A stretch of DNA of 64,000 nucleotides from assembly GCA_012295275.1 (NCBI GenBank), contig CM022667.1:2949001-3013000 (forward strand), read 5' to 3'. The translations under genes were made by a program, and so were the position numbers. Under the pieces are notes generated by a model. It was not told the origin of the DNA and searched no databases. It saw only the letters and a list, made by a program, of their open reading frames with translations. Source of the stretch: Chrysomallon squamiferum (taxonomy: Eukaryota; Mollusca; Gastropoda; Neomphalida; Peltospiridae). Shown piece by piece: positions 1 through 38,655 of the stretch (the stretch's first letter is position 1; the number at the start of each line of letters is the position of its first letter).

Positions 1-177
1 TAAATAATCATCTTTTAATTTTCAATTTTATTTTCTTTTATTATGTCTGACTGAAATGCAGATTAAACAGAAATATTTGTTTTTGATCTCATATGTGTAC
101 ATTATTTATTTATCATTTTAGAATAACTAAAAATGGTGTATTAATGATTTTAAAATTGACAAGTACATTTGTTTCAG

Positions 178-26232
<26,055 letters not shown>

Positions 26233-29200
26233 AAAAAAAAAAAAAAAAAGTTAGCAAACAAATTCTCTTATAGATTACTTATGTAATGTTTTAAAACTTA
26301 AACATTGTTTTACAGAAAGTTTAAGCTGATTGTCTCAAAATGGTAATTTCCGTGACCAGATTGAAAGAACTGGACCCTCCTGTTGATTGGAAGAGAATGG
26401 GCACAGTCTGCATACTGACAGTATTAAAACTTAAAATGTGCCACAAGCCCTAGTCACAGAAATTTAACCCTTTCAGTTTCTGTCAGAAGTCGGTGAAGTG
26501 AAAATTTGAGATTGTAAATATGTCAGGTATAACATGTTAATTAGAATGTCTGTAGACTGCAGTGCACAACAGACTTGGACAATTGTGGTGTATTTTTGTT
26601 TGTTGTTTTGTTGGAGGTCACATTTTTTCCTGTGGACCATGTTTTTATACTTGAAAGATAATGTTGAAGATGATTGATTTGTTTAAAATTGATGGCAATA
26701 AATTTAGACATGAACAAGCTGCGGTTCCCAAAGATTTACATGAAAAATAATCTCAGGCTTTAACAAATCAGATTCCGATTTTTTAATCAACTGTTTCTTT
26801 TTTAAAAATGAAATCATGTTAACCAGTCAGATTATTATCTTTTTAAAACTATGAAATTCCTTTAATGAATTTTGCATTCATGAATATTGATTACTTTACT
26901 CTTTATTATTATTTTTTTTTTTTTTTTTTTATTCTTAATTTCACCAATTATAAATAAATAAACTGAGGGCTTATCAAATGTTTTGATAAAAAAAAAAAAA
27001 GATAAAACAAATTTTTTCTTTTTCTTTCTTTCTTCTAAATAGCATGTAAAAAGATTTTGGTTTTCTTGTTTACTTGTATTGATCAGTGTATTGTGAACAG
27101 TTTTTATGCTCCCTCAGAATTTTGTATCATAGTCGTTACTGTACAGTATACAAACAATTTACAAACAAGTCCTTGTGTTTTGGGGATTAATAAACAAAAA
27201 CAAAAATTTTAATCTCCCCAAAGACCCTACTAAAATGGATTCAGATCTCCAGAGTTTCGACAGGTTTTAAAACTTCACAGGGTTCTTTATATAGATTTTC
27301 ACATTACACTTGTTTTTCTTCCAGGTTCAGTCGTACATATCCTGCCTTGACACAAAGCTAAAATACCTCAGTAAAATACTGCTGTTTATAGTCTATGCAT
27401 CATTCGCTGAACTATTTAAAAAATTCCCAGTTTTACCTACATAAAGTTCTACAACTATTCCATACACTTTGTGGGTACTGTGTCAAGCAAACATTATAAT
27501 CTTTATAGGCTTGCATACTTTGTAATAGTCTTAGTTTCTTTATACAGTTATGCAGTAGTTACCATGGTTACTTTGTACAATGATTGTCACAGTAGTCATG
27601 GTTACTTTGTATAATGATTGTCTTGGTAGTCATGGTTACTTTGTATAATGATTGTCATAGTAGTCATGGTTACTTTGTGTAATGATAGTCATAATAGTCA
27701 TGGTTACTTTGAATAATGATTATGCAATAGGTGTCATGGTTACATTAAGGTGACCATGATTAAGCCATTTTGTATATCTTACATTGTGCCCTGCAGGTAT
27801 TTTCAGAAAATAATTCTAGTAATCACTGATTTTGATACTAATTATGGTTTTTAATTTTTAAATAATAGAAGAATTTCATTTTGTATAGTCTGTTAATGTT
27901 GAAATTATGGTAATTAGACTGAGAAGATTTAATTTAAATAAATGAGAATCTCATTAATTTTATTAATTATAGCAATTGTAATGAATAGCATCAATTACAG
28001 GATTTTAATTTTATTTTGGATAACATTTTCCTTGAAATAATGTTACATTAATTTTATTGAATTTTATCGTTTAATGATATTAAGATTCTGTTTTTGAATA
28101 ATAGTTTTTAAAAATTAACCAAAATAATAATCTGTTTTATTTGATTATCTGCAAGTGAAGAAAAAGTAATGAATTACTGCAAAATGAAGTAAAAATGAAT
28201 TTTTTTTTTTTAAAATGGGTTTTGTAATAACATGTTAACAGTGTAGAACTTTAAAAAAAAGTGCATGTATTTATTAACAACATACCTGTAGAGCAGGTTA
28301 ATTTTTATATTTCCTTTTTCTTTTCTTTTTTTTTTTCCTCTGACATTTTATAAACTTTTTACTACAGAATTATTCACACTAGATACCAAAACGTTTGATT
28401 TCAATGGATGAAATGTCATTAAAATTCTTATATATGATTACTGATTCAAACATATTCAAAAGTGTTACTTTTCTTTTTTTTAAAAGAAGAAACAAAAATC
28501 TCCATATTTCAATGATCTTGTAGACTTCCTTCATGACGAATGACATGAATTAGATTTGTGCTTTAGTTTCAGTTAACAAACAACCAAAACTAGTTTCGCT
28601 TTTCACTAACCTGTTACAAATAAAATCTTCAGAGTATGTTGATGTTCCCAGTGTGTAGACATTTGAGTTCATTGTGGTGAATACAGTCTGTATCATACAG
28701 TGTGTTGATTTGCAGCCCATATTAGGCTGAATATATATTTAACTTCATTCTGACTTACAATAATGGTGAATACACTTCAGATTTGATTTCTATCAGTTAA
28801 GACAATACCAACAGTTATTATTTAACCATAACTAGTTTTTAACACTAAATTCAATAACAGTTAATACACAACTATCTCACAATTGGTCAGTAAATAAAGA
28901 AATCTGATATTAGTTTCGGTTTCAGTGAATCTTTACAGACTGGGTGCGTTATTTGTAAATAAAGTTGTAGGTTGTCCAATAGCTGGCTTTGTACATTTGC
29001 TTTTAACAGAATAAAGAAGAAAAAAAACAAAAGAAAACACTCAGGGCTTATTTAAGTGTATCTATATTTTTATTATGTCTAGTAATTTATTGAAATAGTT
29101 GAAACAAACACAAAACAAATAAAAAGATTATTTTGATCTGTCCTCATTGTGGGCACTTTTACCTTTTTTTTTTTTTTTTTTTTATATCCAGATAAAACTA

Positions 29201-31771
29201 AAACCGGTATTTTCATTAAAACATTTGAGTATTGTCATCATGAATGATATAAATATATAAATATATATATATATAAAAATAAATATATTATTATTTTTCA
29301 CTTTTTTTTTTTTTTCTTTTGGTAAATTATGTTGTGCTAACTGATCTTCATTATTAATCAGATTGTCATTAATGTTGATTGTGTTTTAATATCATTAATT
29401 TGTGTTGTATGGATTTCACCTAAACCTCGTGATATGAGCATTCTGTCAAATAAACAGTACAGTTTTTGGATTTGTAGTGTAAAATAGATATCGTGCTACT
29501 GATTATGTACAGTTCATTTTAATTTTTTTTTTATGAGTTTTCATCAAATTGTACACTAAAATGTATTAATACACTGTTTGTTATCTTATATTTCTTCATT
29601 TTTAGTTTTTCTATTTTAATTTTTCTTTATCATTATTTTTATTATTTTATTTATTTATTTATTTTTTTTTTTTCTGTTAATAAATTTTATTTATTTGATT
29701 TCATCCACTCTTAAAAATAAAAATATGTAAATGAATTTTTTTAAATCACCCTATTTTATGCTGTCAATTTTCTTAATGCTAAATATTTTCTGTAATTCAG
29801 AACTACTCTAAGAAATCCTTATTAATTTTTGCACATGGAAGTTAAAATCTTCTGTAGATATGCTGGCAAAAATAATAAAAATTATCAGAATAAAATCATT
29901 GTGGAGTTACAGAACTTAAATGATAAAAATTTAAGTACATCTAAACAAAAAGATTTTATTTATTTATTTATTTATATATTTTTTTTTATAATGTATAATT
30001 CAGATGTTAAGCAAATTTCAGGAATACCATTTTGAATATTTGCTCATAAAAAAACAATGCGGGTAATGTCATTTCCTTCTGAAATAATTCCTTGACATAT
30101 TTCCAAGTAGCTTGAAAAACATTTATCAGTTCTTTCTTTTTATTTATTTATTTATTTATTAAACTACTAATAAAATAACTTAAGCATTTTCTCTTTTTCT
30201 TAACAATTTTTAAAAACTTCATTTCTATTTCTTTTTTCTTCTTACAATAGAGAAACTTTCAGTATAATCAGATAAGACTAAACTAATTATTCAAGTGAAT
30301 TTAAAAATAATTATCTTTTAACATTTATGTTTCTATTTTTGCATCCAAAATTGTACATTTGTAGAGACTAATCATGTTTTCACACAAAAATTCTGTTCTT
30401 ATAATTCACAAAAATTGTATTAGTTCACAATAATTGTACATTCCTACCATGTCAAAAACTGCATGTCAGATCATTTTAGACAATATATGTTTCTTTTTCT
30501 CTTTCTTCTTTTTACTTAAAAACTCATTTACTGAGCAAATAATAATGAGACATTTGATTGTAAGAATATTCCAAATTTAAATTGTATGTTTTTGGAGCTG
30601 TGGTTCACTTCATTTTTATACCATTTCTTGTAAATAAAATATTTGACATTATCATTTTATTTTATTATTTTAAACAATTTAATTCTGATTTATTTTATTT
30701 TATTTTACTTACATATTTTGTTTCACTAGTTTGAAGTCTTATTTGCTGTAGAGTACAAAAACAAATCTTATCAGATATTTGGGAACTTAATAAAGCCAAT
30801 TTTACATAACTTTATTAAAATGAAATATTCTTAAATAACTTGAAGTTAGATAATGTTTAATATATTTTCTTACAAAAGTAAATTACTGAAAAATCCATTT
30901 CAGTTATTTTTTCATCGGATTTTATTTTTCCAGTGGGGGTGGGTCTGTTATTATTATTTATTAAAATATTGTCAAAATAATTTTAAATGATGAAATAGTT
31001 TAACTGCTTACTAAATAAGTAACTTATGATGACACATTCATGTTTTTATTTCTATTTTTTGATTTATTTAAAAACAGATTTATATTTACTTATTAGATAA
31101 TTATTACATCACATTATTTAACTAATTATTTTCTTTTTTAAATATAAAAACTGAATGTTACATTTACTTACTATAAATGAGATTACATTTACAAATCCAT
31201 TTTAACAATAATGTAAAGAATAATTTTATATTTACTTAATGAACAGATCCTTTTCTTTTATTTATTTATTATTTAAATTACCACTTAAGAATGAATTTTA
31301 TATTTACACATAAATGTAAAGCTTATAATCACAAATCTCGTTTTTCATTTTTATTTTTTAAAAGAATTTAAAAATTAATAACATTTGCTTATTAAATGAG
31401 TGAATCAGTGTATTGCATTTTTTTTTTTTTTTTTTCTGATCATTTCACATCATCATGTCCACTGTAATAACTAATACCTCACACACTCACACTGTAGAGT
31501 GTATGCAAGTTAAAAACATCCTCATAACTTATTTTTTTTCATGATAAATTATTCTCTGACCAATTAATTTATCCTGAACTTTTTTGTTTTGGACACAAAC
31601 AGAATGATACCCATTCTCTGTGTGCAGTAAGATTGTGTGTATTTATTGGAGAAGAAAAATTTTGTATGTATACTTATTTTTATTAAAATATGGCTTTGGT
31701 GTTAAAAAGAGTTCTCGTTTTTCTTTCTGGAATTATATTTTTAATTTTATAAATTTATATTTTAATTATCT

Positions 31772-31807
<36 letters not shown>

Positions 31808-33400
31808 CTGATCTAATAACTATATAATCTCCATACTGCTCCCTCTAGACAATTTCCCAATCCAAACAGTGCCCCTGTATGCTATGCAGTGGTCTGATGT
31901 TTACTTGTCCTTGATACCAACTGAAGAAGTTACATGGTGACAGTGGATTTTCTCTCTGTGTCATGTTTAAAAATGTCATCTAAGAGTAACTTTAAAACAT
32001 ATTCAGCACATTGTCCATTTAAGATTTTGAGATTATGATGAATATCTATTCACTGAATAATGTTGATTTCTAAATAAAAGATGTTAACTGAAAAAAGTAC
32101 CAATCAAGTAACAAATGCAGTCAACTGAACAACAACAACATGAATAATAATAATAATATAAAAAAAAAATACCAAAAATAAACGGGTGGAATTTTATTTA
32201 CAATAAATGTAAATGATGATGATGATGATGATGATGATAAATAAATTTTAAAAACCCACAATAAATAAATAACAGAAAGGAGAAGAAAAATAAGAGATTA
32301 AAATTAGGAAGCACTGTTCAGTTCATTCCTCCCTGTCATTTGTGACAGTGCACTTAACTTACTAAATAAAACAAATTCTCTTAAAATTATAACATTTATC
32401 TTGAAAAAATAAATATAGATCAATAAAATAAATCAAATCAAATCAAATCAAATAAAAATGAATATATTACAAATAACAGTATTGCAAATTTTATCTGGCG
32501 TCACTAGTTAGTGTGGACTATTGCAACCTGCAAGAACCAACACGACCAATGAAATTCGGGGTTACAGCGAAAAGCACGTTTTTATTACGTACCTGCGTAA
32601 TTAAATTATATAATCCTTTTTAGACAGGCCCCAAAAAGAAGTGCAAATTAACGAACCTGCTTGAAATGGAACAAAAGCAAGGACGTTCGACCAGCCTTGA
32701 TGCAGTTCGTGAATTTTCCTCTGTAAATCGTATTAATATTTTGCCGATTCATACATATATGTACATAATAAAAAAAAAAAAAAAAAAAAGCGGTAAGTGC
32801 GAACTTTAAAAATGGTGAAACAAAGATAAAAAATAAAATAATAGCTGTTTATGGGGAAAAAAGAAATGACTCTATATACACAAGAACACACAAACACGCA
32901 CGCATATACAGACACATGACTGTTGGTCATTAAAAAAAAAAAAAGAAAAGAAACAAACTACCAGTGCTTGAAAACTCACAACAATGTTATTAACGTCCGT
33001 ACGCTACCTTTTACAAATGCTTGCGTCAGCAATAAAAATAAGTTACTGTAAGTTACCACTATTTGTTACTGTTTTCATTGCTACAAACACATTACAAACC
33101 TTTGAATACATTTTCAGAAGTCTTTCTAACTGGAGTTAAATCCCTTCTTTATCACCTACTATTAAAAAAAAAAAAAAAAAAAAATTAAATCTTAGTCAAT
33201 AATGGTAAAAAAAAAAAAAAAAAAAAATTGTAAATGACCTTATTTGACCCAGTGTTTACATTTTAAAACATCTGTTAAAAAAAGAAAAAAAGAAAAAAAA
33301 AAGCTTATATAGATTTGTCAGCATTTTAGTTATTTTTATGTAGGTATTTCTACTTTTTTTTTTAAAAAAAATATAATGCAACATTGATCCAATTAACTAT
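26233..33400 (+). other. CHD 3' flank and intergenic DNA (no gene found)
   Basis: AT-rich DNA between the CHD stop and the pocket-protein promoter. The first part is probably CHD 3' UTR. Several AATAAA hexamers exist (for example near 28620 and 29450, the latter followed by T/G-rich DNA), but none is decisive in such AT-rich sequence. It holds a 34-bp minisatellite (27553-27750), ATTT-type runs (29650, 30140), a GAT microsatellite (32216-32238) and a short TCAAA run (32434-32453). A more complex, less AT-rich stretch at about 32490-32720 has no frame I can call. Confidence 0.6.
27553..27750. repeat. 34-bp minisatellite, six units
   Basis: CATGGTTACTTTG recurs at 27563, 27597, 27631, 27665, 27699 and 27735. 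The first five are spaced exactly 34 bp, the last 36 bp. Each unit also carries AATGATTGTC and a TAGT tail. Units are directly adjacent without spacers, so this is not a CRISPR-like array. It probably lies in or just after the CHD 3' UTR. Confidence 0.9.
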
Positions 33401-33454
33401 GCTTTGCAAATTCGGTAAATAAAGCATTCATATTTGGTCAGCTGGCAGTGATAT

Positions 33455-33462
33455 TTTCCCGC
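33455..33462 (+). promoter_or_regulatory. E2F binding site 1 (TTTCCCGC)
   Basis: TTTCCCGC within TTTTCCCGCGC, a perfect match to the E2F consensus TTTSSCGC, 133 bases upstream of the RBL start codon. Vertebrate p107 is itself E2F-regulated. Confidence 0.75.
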
Positions 33463-33513
33463 GCTTTGCGGCGGCTACAGAACGTGCCAAAGCAATGTAG
33501 ACATGTCCTCTAT

Positions 33514-33521
33514 TTTCCCGC
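33514..33521 (+). promoter_or_regulatory. E2F binding site 2 (TTTCCCGC)
   Basis: A second exact TTTCCCGC, here followed by CACTCG, 59 bp downstream of the first and 74 bases before the start codon. Two perfect sites in a compact GC-rich leader are very unlikely by chance in this AT-rich window. Confidence 0.78.
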
Positions 33522-33594
33522 CACTCGGTGCGGGACTGGGAATGTTTATATGTGCGCGGCCATTGTGAGGTCTCGCAACTCGAAGACAGTCGCC

Positions 33595-36307
33595 ATGGGT
33601 TTATCTGACGAGGGAGAGGAAAGTGTTCTGCAGCGATATGAAGAATTATGTTTAGACTTAAACATGGACAAAAATGCCAAGGAGGATGCCTGGCAGTCCT
33701 ATCAGGGAATACGGACAAAATTCACACTCGAGGTAGTTTTGGGGCGAAGCAGCCATGTTGTTTGTATTTAAATCACCAAAGGAGAATATTTACCGTTGTC
33801 AATTTCATGATCGGTACAGTTCTAACGGGACTCTATCGAGCTTCAGTTGTGATGACACTAATTTTCATTTCAAGTAGTCCTTTTTCTGATGTTGTTTTTA
33901 AGAAACAGAAAGTTAATCAGTAATTAAAATTTTGTTTTATTTTGAGAATAAAAGTCGACACCAATTGACATTTTGTTACTGGTTTTAAGAAAGATTTTCT
34001 TGATGAAAAAATATTTAAAAGATTCAGAAAAAGCAAAAATACAAATCTATCCCTGTATTATTTGCATGATATAGTGTTGTCACGAAATTATTTTAATTCT
34101 ATAAATATAATAAATGTTGTGTTTAATTATTTACTATAATCGTTCATTGTTGATGATTGGAAAACGAGCATTTCCTCTAACAATGTAATTTAAATTTATT
34201 TTATTCATATATTTATTGTAATACTGATTCACATGTAATTTTATCGTTAAGGAATATATTTGTAAAGCTCAAATAACAAATGGAATATATCACTTTATAA
34301 TTTCTTCAACTCCAGCTTTTCAAATTCTTTGTCTTGAGTATAGAAAGGGGGATGTGGCTTATTGGACATAGGTTACTGTGACTGCCTGATATCTACTAAA
34401 TAATTACTTAATGCAACTATTGCACTTGTTTTTCATTCCAGCCAGTACCCGTTAATGTCTAGTCACAGAAAATAAGTTTAATGTTTAGTCTAATTTTATA
34501 TCATTTTCCCAACTACCCATTTTTGAAAGGTCTGGACAGACAGGAATATACACATTTTCATTTGCTACACCCATTGAAAAAAATATATTTTCTATATAAA
34601 ACTGACAGATAATTATATAGTGGTATAAAGTATTTAAATTGAAGATTATTTTATAAGAAAGTAAATTTTTAAAATTATGTTAATTTTGTTTGTCCTTTAT
34701 ATGTATGTTCACAGTGTGATAGTCAAATTGTAATACTTATTTAAATACAGAAGTATTTTTGGGTAGTATGAAATATATAATAAATACCCAATTCAGTGAA
34801 ATTAAGTAAGTTATAGTGGTATAATATTACTTAGATATATTAGTTAATATTTATGTTGATGTTCAAATTGAGTGTATTTTAAATTACTTATCTATAAAAA
34901 ATAAAATTAATGTGTGGTAAGAATACAATGATATAAATAATATGCTTAACACACATATGCACACAAAATATATTTTGTGTAATTTTTTAATTCTTGTATC
35001 TGTATTAGGTGAGTGTTATGTAATGTTTATTTACTAAGTTAAGTTTCCTAAAAAAAAATTATTATTATTATTATTATTTTTTTTTTTTCACTCTAACAGG
35101 GTGACCAGATGCACTGGTTGTCGTGTGCTTTGTATGAATCTTGCAGAAGAAGTGTTGTGCCTACTGTTGGCAGGGGTCAGGTAGAAGGAAACTGCGTTTC
35201 TCTCACACGTCTTCTTAGATCAGCGAGATTCAGGTAAGTTAAAAAAAAAATCTACACATCTTTTTCACTGTATATCATAATAAATCTTTCAATAAAATCA
35301 TTTATACGTCCAACTTATTATTTATTTGGATGTGCTATTGTCAAAAAACAATTTAAAAAAAACAAGACAGTGTAATAATATATTTTTTTTCGTAATGTTT
35401 TATGTCAGTCATAGTAGGCATTTTCATGTGGAATCTTAACTGTAAATATATTTCTGAACTATAGGTGTTCTTTTAGACCAGTGTTTCCCATCATGAGGCC
35501 CCTTTGAATATAAATAGTATGGGAAGATTGAATATGATGCATTAAGAACCAATTTTTTTGTGTGAACATAAATGTTGATGGCTGAGAAACCCAGCTTTAC
35601 AAAAATTAGTAAATTATTAAATAAATTTTCACTTATTTGATTAGATGTGTTAATGAATATCACCAAATGGGCCTGTTGCATGTTCTAACTTTTTTGATCT
35701 AAGAATTAGTATGCTCTGTTGGATTCAAGTTGGGACATAAAATTTCTACATGGGTTGAGGTTGGATATATGTATTAAACAAATGTCACTAATGATCAAAA
35801 TAGTTATCATCTATATTGATTCATTTGCTAGTGTCATCATTATTGTAACAATTTTACGTAATGCTATCTACGAGAAGGTTGCATTTTGTTAGATTTTTGT
35901 TTTGCATACTCCAGTAAAAGTAAATCCATAACTACAAATGCAGAAGAAGGATTTAAATCCAGCTAAAAAAAATATAAACCTATAATTTAGCTGTAAATTA
36001 ATTAAGTTAATCATTGATTTACTGATTTATTTATTTATTTCAGTCTAATTCAGTTCTTCAGCAAGATGAAAAAATGGTCAGACATGGCTAACTTACTGCC
36101 AGCATTCCGAAACAAAGTAGAAAAATTGGAAAGAAATTTTGCAGTATCAACAGTTATTTTTAAAAAATTTCAACCAATATTTTTAGACATTTTTCAAAGC
36201 CCAGCTGAAACAACCAAACAACAGAGAAGTAGAAAACAGAGGTAATATATTTATTTAAAAAAATATATATAATTTTGTATTTGTATTTTAGATTTTGTTA
36301 TTGTTAT

Positions 36308-36344
<37 letters not shown>

Positions 36345-38596
36345 TTCCTTTGCTGCTTTCAGTTATAACCTCTGCTTTTAGCTGTAGACATTTATTTTGC
36401 TTTTGTTTGTGTTGATAATTATTGTCATTATTATTACTTTTAATTATTGTTTTATTATTATTATTATTATTACTGTTACCAAGTTGATTTAACATCTGTA
36501 AAAAAACCTCATAATTTTTCATAAATTACAACTATATTGGTAGTATTAACATACATTATGTATACATCCAAGTCTTCAATTTGTAATCTAGACAACAACC
36601 TTTCCTAACAATAATATATAGAAAGTGATGGGAGTCAGTCAGATTTCAGACATTTTAGTAGATAAGCTCTTCCTAAATATTTCTTTTCTCTCACAATTCT
36701 TCCAGACATTGCAGGACTAACAGACAGCATTTAGCTTTGTCCAATGAAAGGTATTTTAGTTGCTATGGTTACCTCAAGAATAAAAATATTAATAATGTTT
36801 AAATTTATTTTGCTTTAAAACTGCTGCATCTTTTTATATATATATATATATATTTTTTTTGTTGTTGTTGTTCTAACAAATAACATTACATACTAACTGT
36901 GTGTGCTAATTTAGAATTGACAGTAACATAAACAGATATTTTACCGATTACCTACATGTTCATAAATTTATATATTAATCTTTTGATTTGCCAAACCCTT
37001 TAATGTGGTTTAAAAATAATGTATATACTTAATAAATTTATATTTTAATATTGATAACGTAACATCTTAATGTTGTTTAATGATTATTAAGCTTCAGAAA
37101 TATGTTTTTTAATACTGTCAAACCCTTTGTTAAAAAAAAATCAGTACTAAAATGATAAAATGAGAATATTATTTTCAACCAGTTTCTTACTTGTAGGATA
37201 TTCTGCCTAAATTTAATCAAATGTTTGTAACAAAAACATTATAACTGTCAGAATTTTACATTTTCACACATATTCACACTAACATGTTCATGGTGATGGT
37301 TATTTTCTTGTTGTTCTCTTTCAGCTTTTGCGTGAAGAACTAAACATTCTGTATTTAAAATATTTCTTTAGATCTAGCCTTGATTTCATCATAAATTTTT
37401 TTTTTTTTTTTTTTTTTTTTTAAGAAACATGGTTTTCTCAATTTTCCAGGTTATAAAATACAGATTATATTTCTGTTACAGATAAAATATAATTTTATTT
37501 TTATTTATTTATTTTTATGTTTTGACAGAATATATAAGCTCTAGAGACAAATGATAGATTTGTGTAATAATATATTCTTTTTATTTAGAATGTTGAAGGC
37601 TGTTCTTTAATTATTATTATTGTTTAATAATGCTGAAAGAAGTGTTTGTTATTCTTCTTTTAAATTAATGAGAACAAATAATAAACTGTATTATTTAAAT
37701 TAATTTGTTTATTTGTACAATTAATCACAAACTTATAATAATAATTTAATGTGTTTAAAAAAACAAAACAAATACAGAAATTATAAACTGTTTTAATTAA
37801 CACTGTTGTTATATTATTGTTATTGTTTTACCAGGCGACTTCCCTGCACAACAAATGATGTTTTTAACTTTGCATGGACCATGTTTGTTGAAGTTAAAGG
37901 TAGACAATTATTTTGTTTAGCTATTATTAATATATTTTTTAAATTTAAATTTTATGTTAATAATGTGCAGTAGAGTTCTGCAGTATCATTTACTATTTAC
38001 TTTCAGATCATTTAATAAAATATTTCATTTCATTAAAAATGATTAAATATTATACTTTGTCCTGCTCAAAACTAATTTTATTCTCTAATGGTTGATTATT
38101 ATTTTTAAAAATATAAAGTAAATGAAATTTTTGCTTTGCTGGTTTCTCTGAATAGTTTTTAGTTTGTTCTTCAGTATTACCACCTCTGTAAAAATAACAG
38201 TTATTTTACTGAAATTTTTAAAAGCTCCATAAATCAATTTTTAACCAGTTATTATTTGATATAAAATATTTAAAATAGTAAATTTATTTAAATTAATTTA
38301 AATGTTTTTGTTACTATACTAATTTTTTTTTTTTTATTTTTTTTTTTTTCCACTTTTGTTTGATTTAATATCTAATTACTGTAAAATAACAGAGTACATG
38401 TATATAAAACAAATACTGGTAATTTATTTCAACAGGTAACTTCCCTGCTATCAGCGATGACTTAGTAAATTCCTATCATCTCTTGCTGTGTTGTGTTGAT
38501 TGGTTTTATGCAAATGCCTTACTCGGAGGTCGCAAGGACCTGCTCAATACTGGATTTTCAGGTGCTTGCAGAATTGTTAATTTTCACCTCTGTATT

Positions 38597-38655
<59 letters not shown>

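Larger units (their letters stand above)
33420..33594 (+). promoter_or_regulatory. GC-rich promoter / 5' UTR of the RBL gene
   Basis: A sharp switch from AT-rich DNA to a CpG-containing stretch (GCGCTTTGCGGCGG, GTGCGGGACTGGG) directly upstream of the start codon. It contains two E2F consensus sites. No TATA box is evident, as is usual for a cell-cycle gene. The transcription start is not fixed by the sequence. Confidence 0.75.

Noticed and set aside
27553-27750. CRISPR-like repeat array
   Set aside because: Units are directly adjacent with no unique spacers, and the DNA is eukaryotic.
33448-33594. Upstream in-frame ATG giving 49 extra RBL residues
   Set aside because: It would place both E2F sites inside the coding region. 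ATG 33595 has the better context (CGCCATGG) and fits p107/p130 N-terminal length.
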